64,000 nt of DNA from Poa pratensis (Eukaryota > Streptophyta > Magnoliopsida > Poales > Poaceae), in assembly GCA_947311845.1 (NCBI GenBank), contig CAMZMU010000096.1, positions 11,014,570 to 11,078,569 of the forward strand, written 5' to 3'. The notes beneath the pieces are model-generated. The model ran no database searches. It was not told where the DNA came from and worked only from the letters and a program-made list of their open reading frames with translations. Every line of letters starts with the position of its first letter. Within the stretch, counting starts at the first letter, position 1. The translations under genes and the position numbers were made by a program. Positions 54,857 through 64,000 of the stretch are shown here, one piece after another.

Positions 54857-56579
54857 TACTATTTTATACGGGAAAATCTTTGTTGGCACAAACTTCTTCG
54901 ATTTGTGTTATGCATTTGCTCTTGTGGTGAAACTGAAAATCATTTATTTTGAAAAATTGAACCTGGTCCTAAAGGCGTCTCGACTCAAGATTTCCACCAA
55001 CTAATCCCTTTTGGCGATCGATGCCAACAAGTAAAGAAATTGAAACATAATAAAAAATATCTCTTGGTGCACATACTTTCGGGAACTTAGCAAAAACATT
55101 TTTATAAATTTTACAAAATATTGGAATAAATCACCTACATAGATATCGAGTTGAAACTTACCCATGCAATTTTTATCAAATAATATGATCATTTGCTTTC
55201 TTAAGTAATGAGAAACATGAGAAAGTAAGTGTTCACATTTTAAAACTTATGCTTACTTTTTCTAAGTGTATAGGTAAGTTTTAAAACTTGGTTCCGATGT
55301 AACATTTATTTGACGTAAGTTTGACAAACACTCCAAGACCAGTTCTCTGAAACATGAATTGGTTCCACTGTTGCAATCTTTAGAACATACGCGACCAAGT
55401 TATGATAATATATACACGTTATCGAAGTTAGACCTAAAATATGACATGGCCTTGTAAAGATTTAAAAAAAAGTAATTTGGAGTTAGGAAAAATTCAAAAC
55501 AACGCATGAGCTCATGTGCTCATGGCCGATAAGGAAATTTAAAAATAGTACAACATTTAAAAAAAAACTGAAAAAGTGGTGACAAACACAGCCAAGTGTT
55601 TTACGCAGATGTAAAGTTTCGTGATCAATTCGAATTTGTGGTGCTCTGTAAAACAAAATCACTGGTCAACATGGGATTTAAAAAAAAAATTACAACACTG
55701 ATTTTGTTCATACTCCCGGAGTTAGCTCTATACTCCCGTTGTCCATCTAGAACCGAGCTAGCCTCTATTCCACAATCTTTTTTTTCCTTATCTGCGGGGT
55801 TCTGTTCTACAACCACCATCTCGAACCCATACTTACATTTTCAAGGGTATGTAGCGCTTTCAAGCGTGTAGCTGAAGAACAGATTGCCTTTTTTAGGGCA
55901 AGCTGAAGAACTGATAACCTGGGAAAGAAAACGAATATGCCTTTCTGGGCCTCCATGGGCTGTGACGACGCGTCGACGCCAATCCAGCACGGCATATCAG
56001 GAAGCTGCCGTCCTCTTAATTTTTTTTGCAAGCTGCCTTTGCTTAACGCTGCAACCGGCCACTCGTCAATTTCACAAGAGCCACATGACGAACAGCACCA
56101 CGCACCTTTTTTTTTCGCGGAAAAGGAATATGGCCATGTGTTATCTGAAACCAACATCCTACAATAAAAATAAATAAAACACAATATATTGAAAAAGTTC
56201 AGCACCATCTTCCTTCTGCATTCCACGACGACGACGTGCCGTGAGCAAAACTTGATGCCGCCTCTAGGCCTCCGGCGTAGCAAAGCTCGTGTTGGAGAAA
56301 TCTTGAAAAAAAAACAGCCGCTTGTAGAAGCAGTCGGGAAGTCATTGGTGTAGACCAGAAGATGCCGACGACCACAATCTCGAGAGATCGCCATCCCGGA
56401 GAAGCTAGTACCGAAAAGGGCCAGGAGATAATCCCAGCAACGGCCCCGCAGAAATGGTGGACATCAAACTCACAAGTTCGCTGACAAAGCCGTACCCGGT
56501 TGAGATTCATCAGTTGTGGTTCTTACCTTGCCTGAAGCCACGGTTACCAGCGTATCCGTGTGGTTGCAGCGCCAACGCA
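54857..56579. other. Intergenic sequence before the CBF relic; conserved block at 55,908-55,985
   Basis: Colinear with 5561-7479 of the left block, lacking the 430 bases at 6262-6691 there. The three-part promoter block is present but worn (GATAACCTGGGAA, GGCCTCCATGGGC, CGACGCCAAT). No gene. Confidence 0.5.
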
Positions 56580-56800
56580 TAACCTATGAATAAGCAAGCT
56601 CCACACACCATGATGGCGTAACACACTCGCTCAAAGCTAAGCACGACTGTCCAACACATTAGGTGGCATTCGAGAGATCTGAGGCGACGGACATGGGGGC
56701 CGAGCGCTGGATCAGCTCCCCTGGCGCGGGAGCAGCACGACAACTCGACTCCGTAGGCGAAGCGCCCCGCGGGGCGCAACGAGTTCAATTGAACAAGCGG
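56580..56800 (+). pseudogene. CBF: CBF relic (N-terminus only), paralogue of 7480-7690
   Basis: The leader and ATG (56693) match the left-block relic. GCGAAGCGCCCCGCGGGGCGC keeps AKRPAGR better than the left copy does (there PHGH). CBF similarity ends at GAGTTC, the same point. Its TATA box has decayed to TATGAATA. Confidence 0.65.
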
Positions 56801-58070
56801 ATGTGTCAGACACAATATTTGCACAGAGGGGGAGGGGGTGGGGGTGGCGGGGTGGAGATGGAGATGGTCTTAAGCTGTGGGTTCTAGGCCGGCACATCCC
56901 TATATGGCCACAGGGCGCCATAATATTTTCTTGGGTTAGTGTACACGTAAGTATGACTAAAATGTTTTTAATCTCTACATCGGTGGTGCTAGTTATCTAT
57001 TCCAATCTCTATATCCGTACGTACGAATGTCAAAAGATGATTTTCAGATCCTACGACAATCTCACCTCGGTGAACTGAAAGGAATTTATTTGGTCGGTAG
57101 GCGGCACAAGTCAAAAGATAATGTAGATGATGTTTTCTCATATTTTATTCATGGTGTGATCACAAGGTCGTACAGTAAGAGTGATCTCGTCGAGCTTATT
57201 GATGCAATCAACGAGGGGACAAATCTAAGATTTAGACAAGTGATCTCATCGAGCTTAGTGATGCAATCAACAAGGGGACAAATCTAAGATTTAGACAATG
57301 GAAACTAGGAAGGTGAGGGTTTCGGTGATCATGGAGTATGAATAAATGCGACAATATCATGCTCATTGTGGAAAATAATATAGACTAGTAACATGCATGT
57401 CACATCATTAATCTCTTATTAGATCCAAGTGGGCAGTAACAAATGGGTGGTGTCGTGCAAAACTTTATCTAAGTTTGTATACTCACATTATCTTGAGATA
57501 TGTGCTATATGTTATGATAACAGATTGTTACCACAACTTTGGCTTTGCTTATAATTACTTGCCACGTCAACTTAGTCATGCATGTACTAGCTATTTTACT
57601 CTTACTATGGGTAGTCTTACCTACTGCCCTACTCCGCAGCAGTTAGACTCTTAACTCGAAGAAGTCACAAGCAAAGTTTTGCAATATACATATAATTGCA
57701 ATACAATTATTGTAGGTGTGCACACTAGTTACTTCCATAGTCACACTAAATCTTACAAAATCTTAGTCGACAAGTCATATGCCAAAAAGAAAAAGGTAAG
57801 TGACACAATCAGCTCCGTGCATCTCGGCTCGTGGCCAAGCGATTTAGGAAGTGAGACGCGCAGAGCTAGACTGAATCGCCGCGTCAGCTGGCGTGGCCAC
57901 AAAGGTTTTAACTTGGAACCAGGAATAGATCCTAGGGATCCGGAGATCGAGAAATGTTTTACTATTTTTTCAATTTTTTATTCAACCAGGAGTATATGAC
58001 CTCGAGAGCCAAAACCACTCCTCTCATTATGTTACCACAATTTTTTATTCAACCAGGAGTATGTTACTAC
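56801..58070. other. Intergenic sequence with a duplicated unit of about 470 bases
   Basis: Bases from about 57,655 (CTTAACTCGAAGAAG, AGCAAAGTTTTGCA, ATTATTGTAGGTGT, ACACTAGTTACTTCCA, GGCCAAGCGATTTAGGAAG) recur from about 58,110 in the same order. The empty site of the left-block LTR element (CTTTA, 57463-57467) is here. No gene. Confidence 0.55.
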
Positions 58071-59395
58071 TTATGGGTAGAATTACGTACTATCCTTTTA
58101 TTGTGTAGCAGTTGGACTCTTAACTCGATGAAGGCAAAAGCAAAGTTTTGCACTGTACAAATAATTGCAGCACAATTATTGTAGGTGTATACACTAGTTA
58201 CTTCCACAACCACAATCACGCTAAATCTTACAGAATCTTAGTTGACACGTCATTTGCCAAAAACTGAAGGTACGTGACACATCAGTGCATCTCTGCTCGT
58301 GGCCAAGCGATTTAGGAAGTGAGACACGCAGAGCTGGACGGAATCGCCGCGTCAGCTGGCGTGACCACGAGGTTTTCGACACGCAGAGCTGGACTGAATC
58401 GCCGCGTCGGCTGGCGTGGCCACGAGGTTTTCGACATGAAATCGGGAAAAGATCCCAGGGATCCAGTAGCTAGCCTAGCCAGCTGACCTGGATGGGTTCT
58501 AAGCCACATCTTGCGAATTAGCGTACTTGGACCACCTCTGTCTGATTAACAAGCGTTGATCTTTCTCGTCTGGTTGCCAGTTATAGTCACCCACACATGA
58601 AGTGATAGTACCCTTTTCTTGGAATCATCTCGCTGTCTATCCGGGACATCACCACTATTTTTTTTTAGCTGCACCAGGCAAAGTATGTAGATTGAGACTG
58701 TCAGAGAGAACCTCCTAACTGACGGTGGCGTCGATCCAAATGATAATACAACAGGTTGCCAAGACAAAAATTGCTTCAAAGTGGGAGTCGTCCTACTTCA
58801 GAAGATCATCACTTGAGCAATGTATTTATGAGCGATGCACAGACAACAACCCAAGGCAGGGAAGACCATCTCAGTTCACATCTTAATTTTATCAATCGCC
58901 TAGTGAAGCAAAACGATATTGGAGGTTTCGAGAGCACGGTTTTTGTGGATCTGTGTGCCACGGCTGTCCACAGCTACTGTATGAACAGTTGTCGATAGAG
59001 ATACCTGAGGTCTCCGTTTCAGTAGCGCAGCAAAGATCGAAACGTCGGATCAAGCAAGGAAGGGAAGAGGACTCAGCATCACCCACGACCACCATCACCT
59101 GGATTTCGACATTGTGGTTTGTGTTGCTTAGACGCATGCTGCTCCTAATCTGGGTGCTTCCACCAATTGCATTGTTTACATCACCACTATTCATCTAGCA
59201 GTGATGTCCTCTCATGTGTCTTTATCTTGCTCCTGTGTGATGCTTAGAACTGCATCTGCTTGCTTGCATGCATATGGATGTCATAGGATTTGATGCGTTT
59301 AAAGTTCCACAAAATTTTATTATGCTGACCGGGAACAGGTCCAGTGCTTGCTTGGTTCCATGCATAGAGGCAAAGAAGCTGTAGGGTAGAGTATT
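58071..59395. other. 3' side of the minus-strand CBF fragment; empty Harbinger site
   Basis: TTA at 58071-58073 is the unoccupied target of the Harbinger element of the left block. The rest is colinear with 17,953-19,265 and highly similar, including the 62-base tandem pair. No recognised gene. Confidence 0.6.
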
Positions 59396-59834
59396 TCAGT
59401 AGCTCCAGAGCGCGGGGTCAGCTCCTCCGCCGTCTCCCGTGTCCCAGCACGCGCCGGTGGACTGCGGCGTCGGCGGCTCCAGCAGCAGTCCCTCCGCGAG
59501 GTCAGCGTAGTACGTGCCCAGGTCCATTTCCCCGGACATGTCCATCTCGAACATGTCGCTGCCCATCCCGGCCGGCACCTCGAACGCCCCATCGCCATAA
59601 GGTTGCGACGTCGCCGACGAGCCATCCGCATTGTCCGCGGACGATGGCACGCACACGCTAGTGGTGCCCTCGTAGACCGGCACGTTGGCGGCCTCCCGGC
59701 GCAGGAAGTCTGCGATTGCGGCGAGGGCTGCACGCCGGACGTCGCCGAGGTCGGAGAGCGCGGGAGGCACGGCGAGGAGCCACGCGGAGTCGGCGAAGTT
59801 GAGGCACGAGGAGGCGTTGCGGCCGAGTAAGCCA
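59396..59834 (-). pseudogene. CBF: 3' fragment of a IIId-like CBF gene (AP2 domain lost)
   Basis: The minus strand encodes the last 145 or so residues of the CBF at 19266-19982, from [19 protein letters not shown] to ADPALWSY, with very few differences. At 59834 the homology stops inside the sequence for GLLGRN, and retroelement sequence follows. The signature, nearly all of the AP2 domain, start codon and promoter are missing. The 3' flank is intact. Confidence 0.9.
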
Positions 59835-61763
59835 GGTCCTGAAGCGCGTCGTCAACAGCGGCAAGGCTAGGCTCGGGATGTTGAGCTTGAAGAGACGAGT
59901 GAGGCCCTGCAAAGCCGTGTTAGACATCTGTGTCTTGTAGCTACCCAGAAACTGCTTCCGCGCCTGCTCCAGAGGGGCGTCATCTGCAACTTGAATTCCC
60001 ATCTTTTTGTTCAGCACGCAGGTAACTTTCCATGGTGTGCATCTTCGGTTTGTCTCCCAACCGAGCACTTTGCCGAATCTCCGGCGTCGACACCTCAACG
60101 CGGGCCAAGACCGGTGTCCGAGGTGCAGGACAAGGAAGCAGGGGCACATCCGGCCTGGAGAAGAGGTCTTGGACCGAGCTCAGCAACGGGGTCACGACGT
60201 CTCCATCCGTGCTCACTCCTCCCGCCCCGCCAAGGGCCGACGAGGGAGCCAGGAGATCACCCACCAAGGTAGCTTCAGCGTCCTCTTCTGAACCGGCATC
60301 CCGCGACGGCTCCGAGTCATCATCCTCTTCTAAATCAGCATCCCGCGACGGCTCCGAGTCTTCATTGACGATAGTGAGCTCGACGGCGACGGCGTCCTCA
60401 GCGAAAAGCTGCGTCGGCGCCACCCCGAAGTTCAAGGATTGCCGCAGCCCAACAGGACTTGGAGTGGCGTCAATACCATCCAGCTCAGAGCTGCCCGCCG
60501 GCGATGGACAAGGTGACGTGATCTCGTGGCGGGCTCAGACCCACCATTCAGCTTCATCTCCGGCAGCAAGCGCGCCGCATCGTCAACCTGCACAGCCTTG
60601 TCGCCGCACAGAGAAGGCGAGGGGGCCGGGGAGCTCGCCCCGTGGATAGGCAGCAGGACGTCGCTGAGCACCTCCGCCCGAGAGGTGATGCCGCGAGCGC
60701 GCTCGATCCTGTCGCACGCGGCAGAAGAAGCGGCGAGGAAGGGAGCGATGGCGTCGGCCACGAGCTCCTTGAGCTCGACCCGGAGAGATGCGGCCATGTC
60801 GGAGAGGATGGCACGCATCTCGTCGGCGTGGAGGCAAGCGCACGGACGGACGACGAGTTGTGGCGGATGAATCGTCACGGCGTGCTACAAGGGCGGCGGC
60901 GGCGGTGGAGCGGCGGACCTTGACGGAGCAGGCCCCAGGATGGCGCGTGGAGCGGCGGTGACATCAACCCACGAAAGGGCTCCCGGCGTGAGGGGGGAGG
61001 ATGCAGGCTGTCGAGGACGAGGAGGATGGCTGGTGGGGCGAGCAGACTTGGAGGCGCGCCGGAGCGGGCAATCTCTCTCCTTATGGCCGGAGAGTTTGCA
61101 CGAGAGGCACCGAATCGGCTTACAGCAGGTGGAGGAGCGGTGGTGGTGGTCGTGGTCGATGGGGTCAAGGCAGTGGGTGCACAGCCCCTCCGTGCGCCTT
61201 CGGAAGCGAAGCGCAGCTGCGCTGACCAGGGAGTCACGGCCTTGGCCTATCCCCACCACCGTCGGGCCGGCAAGCCGGACGGTGCCGCGGAGGAACGGTG
61301 AGCCATCCCTCCGCATCCTGGCAGGAGGGCGGCACAACGACGATGGAGCGGAGCAGAGGGCGGCCCCGCAGCGAGGAGGCCGGCGACGAGGTGGTGGAGC
61401 GGGCGCCGGCGGCGTTGGAGCCTGGCCGCCGTGGGGGTGTGTGCCGCGGACGTCGCCTGAGCGAGCACGCGGGTGGCGACCGAGGAGGGGGCGAGGCGGT
61501 CGGCGACGGCGACGAGGCGGGCTTGGAGCGCGAGAGGCTAGTGGGGGGTGGCGCCGGAGCGGCGGTCGACGGGACACGCACGTGGTCGCGGGAGCCCAAA
61601 CCTCCATGGGACCGCGGCGGCAGCACGGGTCTGGCCTGGGAACTCGAGAGGCCGGCGGGCGGCGGCGCCGGAGCGGCGGTCGTCGGGAGGCGCACGTCGT
61701 CGCGGGCTGCTCCGACGACGCACGGGGCCCTCTACGAGGCCCTGTTGGCGACGCATTGGCTGG
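59835..61763 (-). mobile_element. Retroelement fragment (gag/ORF1-like) between two CBF copies
   Basis: On the minus strand the fragment encodes an Arg/Pro-rich region, then a CCHC zinc knuckle (CLSCKLSGHKERDC at about 61,095-61,055), then MRAILSDMAASLRVELKELVADAIAPFL, then an acidic stretch with a repeated SEPSRDA motif, then RQSARLGDKPKMHTMESYLRAEQK and MGIQVADDAPLEQARKQFL. Such zinc-knuckle proteins are widespread in Triticeae as gag or LINE ORF1-like products. No reverse transcriptase is seen. Neither end shows LTRs or a target duplication. It replaces the 5' half of the CBF at 59396 and the 3' flank of the CBF at 61896. Confidence 0.65.
60885..61700 (-). pseudogene. Zinc-knuckle (CCHC) retroelement protein remnant
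   Basis: The minus frame open from 61865 to 60885 contains LRFRRRTEGLCTHCLDP and CCKPIRCLSCKLSGHKERDCPLRR, a CX2CX4HX4C nucleic-acid-binding knuckle. Its N-terminal half includes a diverged tandem repeat of about 117 bases (two copies of RRPPLRRxxPPASR-type sequence). The frame start lies in CBF flank DNA, so the natural start is lost. The C-terminal part continues in other frames, so it is frameshifted. Confidence 0.6.
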
Positions 61764-61895
61764 ACGCATGCATATGGATGTCATAGGATTTGATGCGTTT
61801 AATGTTCCACAAAAATTTATTATGCTGATCGGGAACAGGTCCAGTGCTTGCTTGGTTCCATGCATAGAGGCAAAGAAGCAGTAGGGTAGAGTATT

Positions 61896-62617
61896 TCAGT
61901 AGCTCCAGATGAGCGCGGGGTCAGCTCCTCCGCCGTCTCCCGTGTCCCAGCACGCGCCGGTGGACTGCGGCGTCGGCGGCTCCAGCAGCAGTCCCTCCGC
62001 GAGGTCAGCGTAGTACGTGCCCAGGTCCATTTCCCCGGACATGTCCATCTCGAACATGTCGCTGCCCATCCCGGCCGGCACCTCGAACGTCCCATCGCCA
62101 TAAGGCTGCGACGTCGCCGACGAGCCGTCGGCATTTTCCATGGACGACGATGGCACGCACGCACTAGTGTTGCCCTCGTAGGCCGGCACGCTGGCGGCCT
62201 CCCGGCGCAGGAAGTCCGCGATGGCGGCCAGGGCCGCGCGCCGGACGTTGGCGAGGTCGGAGAGCGCGGGCGGCACCGCGAGGAGCCACCCGGAGTCGGC
62301 GAAGTTAAGGCACGAGGAGGCGTTGCGGCCGAGCAGGTCGAGCATGGCGGCGTCGTGCGCGCGAGCGGCAGACTCGGCGGTGAGGTACGTCCCGAGCCAG
62401 AGCCGCTCGCCCCGCTGGCCGGGGACGCGCACCTCGCACACCCACCGGCCGGCGTTGCGCGGCGCCGCACGCCGCGGTACACAGGGTGCCACGTCTCCTT
62501 GAACTTGGTGCGCCCCGCTGGGCGCTTCGGCGGCGCCGTCCAAACCGCCGTATGGTGCTCGGGCGAGGATGACGATGAGGAAGGGGAACTCCATTGCTCG
62601 GAGCCGGTTATGTCGAT
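61896..62617 (-). pseudogene. CBF: IIId-like CBF gene with lost start codons and a frameshift
   Basis: Close copy of 19266-19982. Both N-terminal Met codons are lost: the initiator ATG is ATC (62615-62617) and Met3 is ATA (62609-62611). A 1-base deletion at about 62,457 (GTTGCGCGG where copies have GTTGCCGCGG) shifts the frame within the AP2 domain before RNAGRW. Downstream the frame is open to the end, with DSGWLL instead of DSAWLL and an extra Ile in the C-terminus (ALIWSY). TATA box at 62733-62740 persists. Both CRT cores are mutated, and the upstream block is gone beyond 62,838. Three independent coding lesions and at least two promoter lesions mark a long-dead gene. Confidence 0.93.
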
Positions 62618-62732
62618 GCTTTTCCTTGATGAAGGTGGTCGGTGCTTGCTGGCTTAGCACGGCGGACTGTGGAGTGTGAGGGAGGAGCTTGAGGTTGAGC
62701 TGGAGTAGAGTGAGTGTGGTGTGTTGAGTGAT

Positions 62733-62740
62733 CTTTTATA
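62733..62740 (-). promoter_or_regulatory. TATA box remnant of the broken CBF
   Basis: TATAAAAG on the minus strand, 116 bases before the former ATG, matching 20101-20108. Confidence 0.7.
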
Positions 62741-62838
62741 GTTTTGCTTGACGCGGCGTGGGGAAGCGGCCAGTAGCAAGTGACGCGTGAGGGGTCTACG
62801 ACTCTTCGGCGTTAATCCAAAGGGCAAAGGCAGGAAAT

Positions 62839-63159
62839 CACTAGAAAAAGGGTTCCTTTGCGAAGGGAACCCAGCGGACCGTGACGTGATGACAAGTGTC
62901 AGTTTTTCCTTCACGCGGTCCCCCGTGGGTACTTGCATATGCGACAAGTGGCAGCACGAGAGAGTTTTGGTGGGATTTCTGCTTATCCGTACGGTGGGTT
63001 GCATGCGCATTTATTTTGAGATTCGTTTTTAAAAAGTGAAATATCTTGAGAACCGTTTATCCAAATTACGAACCGTTTTCACTTTTGAGCTCCTCGCGTC
63101 GAGATCTTCAAAACTAGATCCTATGTTGATAGGTTTCGACGAACTATTTTTTTTGTACA
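62839..63159. other. Possible transposon left end, then unassigned sequence
   Basis: Homology with the upstream region of the intact minus-strand CBF ends here. CACTAGAAAAAGGGTTCC begins at 62839 and is followed by a local palindrome (GGGTTCCTTTGCGAAGGGAACCC at 62,850-62,872). This may be a CACTA-type left end whose right end lies beyond the window. Confidence 0.4.
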
Positions 63160-63600
63160 ACCGGTTATGTATAGTTGTACAATCCGTGTCTGTGTAGTTG
63201 TACAAACTGTGTTTGTACAAACTGTGTTTGCGTAGTTGTACAACATGTGTCTGTATAGTTGTACAACATGTGTCTGTACAACTGTGTCTGTCTAGTTGTA
63301 CAATCTGTGTCTGTACAACCTGTGTCTGTCTAGTTGTACAACCTGTATCTGTATAGTTGTACAACATGTGTCTTTATTTGTACAACCTGTTAGTTGTACA
63401 AACTGTGTTATTTAGTCGTACAACATGTGCTTGTATAGTTGTACAACCTGTGTTTGTACAATATGTGTCTGTCTAGTTGTACAATCTGTGTCTTTTTAGT
63501 TGTACAACATGTGTCTGTCTAGTTGTACAACATGTGTCTATTTAGTTGTACAAACTATTAGTTGTACAATCTGTGTATGTGTAGTTATATAATATGTACA
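63160..63600. repeat. Degenerate minisatellite (TAGTTGTACAACnTGTGTCTGT)
   Basis: About eighteen GTTGTACAA words are spaced 20-40 bases apart, separated by (C/A)(C/A/T)TGTGTCTGT and TAT/TCT links. GTTGTACAAC is a palindrome, so each unit can form a small hairpin. Frames across it read only repetitive Gln/Thr/Val peptides and are not genes. Confidence 0.9.
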
Positions 63601-64000
63601 TCTAGTAACAACATATATGTACATCAATTTTCTTTTACTACGAATATCTCATAATCTGTACTTTCTTAACATAGTTGTGCTACGCTCTAGTTTTGTTGTA
63701 CTTCTTTACTGTATGTCCGTGTACTAAATTTTCTTGTCTCGTGTACTAAACATTTTTCTACTTAGCCACGGGAAGTACATAGGCGAGGAGACGGATGGCA
63801 CACGGTAGCCGGACGGATGTACGCGTACGAGGGGCGCGGCGGACGTACACACACATGCGGGCTTCACGTTTGGCCAGGCGTACGCGCGGAGGGACCGGGC
63901 GGCTGGGCGGACGTACGCGCCGTGCGAGTAACACATGATAATCTTCCGTGCCATACCAGAATTCGTCACCGTCTGCTAAGACGCCACGTGGTCGAACGCG
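63601..64000. other. Intergenic sequence to the window end, no gene seen
   Basis: After an AT-rich part, 63,770-64,000 is GC-rich with repeated ACGTACGCG/GGACGTAC words (GCGGACGTACACACAC, GGCGGACGTACGCGCC). I recognise no coding sequence. Confidence 0.4.

Noticed and set aside
1..64000. tRNA, rRNA, or complete viral genomes.
   Set aside because: No cloverleaf tRNA, ribosomal sequence or viral gene set was recognised; TGGTATCAGAGC matches are retroelement primer sites only.

Overview
The window is plant nuclear DNA from a Triticeae grass (wheat, barley or a relative). It carries a cluster of CBF/DREB1 cold-response AP2 transcription-factor genes embedded in nested transposable elements of Triticeae type. 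The CBF copies belong to cereal group III. Their shared signatures are KRPAGRTKF(R/K)ETRHP before the AP2 domain, DSAWL after it, and a C-terminal LWSY or close variant. The setting matches the Frost-resistance-2 (Fr-2) CBF cluster known on homoeologous group 5 chromosomes. That placement is inference; the exact CBF numbers, genome and species cannot be fixed from sequence alone.

Layout. Two related blocks carry the cluster. Block A (about 8-19,990) holds a frameshifted CBF (233-967, +), an intact CBF (2725-3453, +), a promoter plus N-terminal relic (7480-7690, +) and an intact CBF of a second subtype (19266-19982, -). Block B (about 41,659-59,834) repeats the same order with every CBF broken: a frameshift plus nonsense copy (41901-42645), a single-nonsense copy (53058-53783), the same relic (56580-56800) and a 3' fragment (59396-59834, -). 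A further broken minus-strand copy lies at 61896-62617, and a very degraded one at about 24,600-25,000. Of ten CBF-like loci only two are intact, one per subtype.

Because A and B are paralogous, one copy often shows the empty site of an element in the other, so several insertions can be dated relative to the duplication and bounded to the base. In A these are an LTR element (8334-15740, duplication CTTTA), a PIF/Harbinger element with an internally deleted transposase (16268-17949, duplication TTA) and a retroposon (about 4482-5560). In B they are a 7.4 kb Mutator-like element with long inverted ends (42837-50217, duplication GGTGTACCA), a Helitron (51180-52506, A|T insertion) and a Stowaway MITE (54733-54856).

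The stretch between the blocks (20-41.6 kb) holds a non-autonomous CACTA element, a long LTR with its leader, a DUF295-like gene fragment, a B3-domain gene with an AT-hook-like motif, two adjacent tandem arrays (about 230-bp and 95-bp units), a CACTA right end, a hairpin cluster, a Mutator-type foldback element, a Helitron with a nested Stowaway, and a short Mutator-type element.

The CBF copies also share promoter features: a TATA box and a three-part conserved non-coding block upstream of it. The intact minus-strand gene has two CRT/DRE cores (GCCGAC), both absent from the broken copy at 61.9-62.6 kb. Coding decay and regulatory decay therefore run together.
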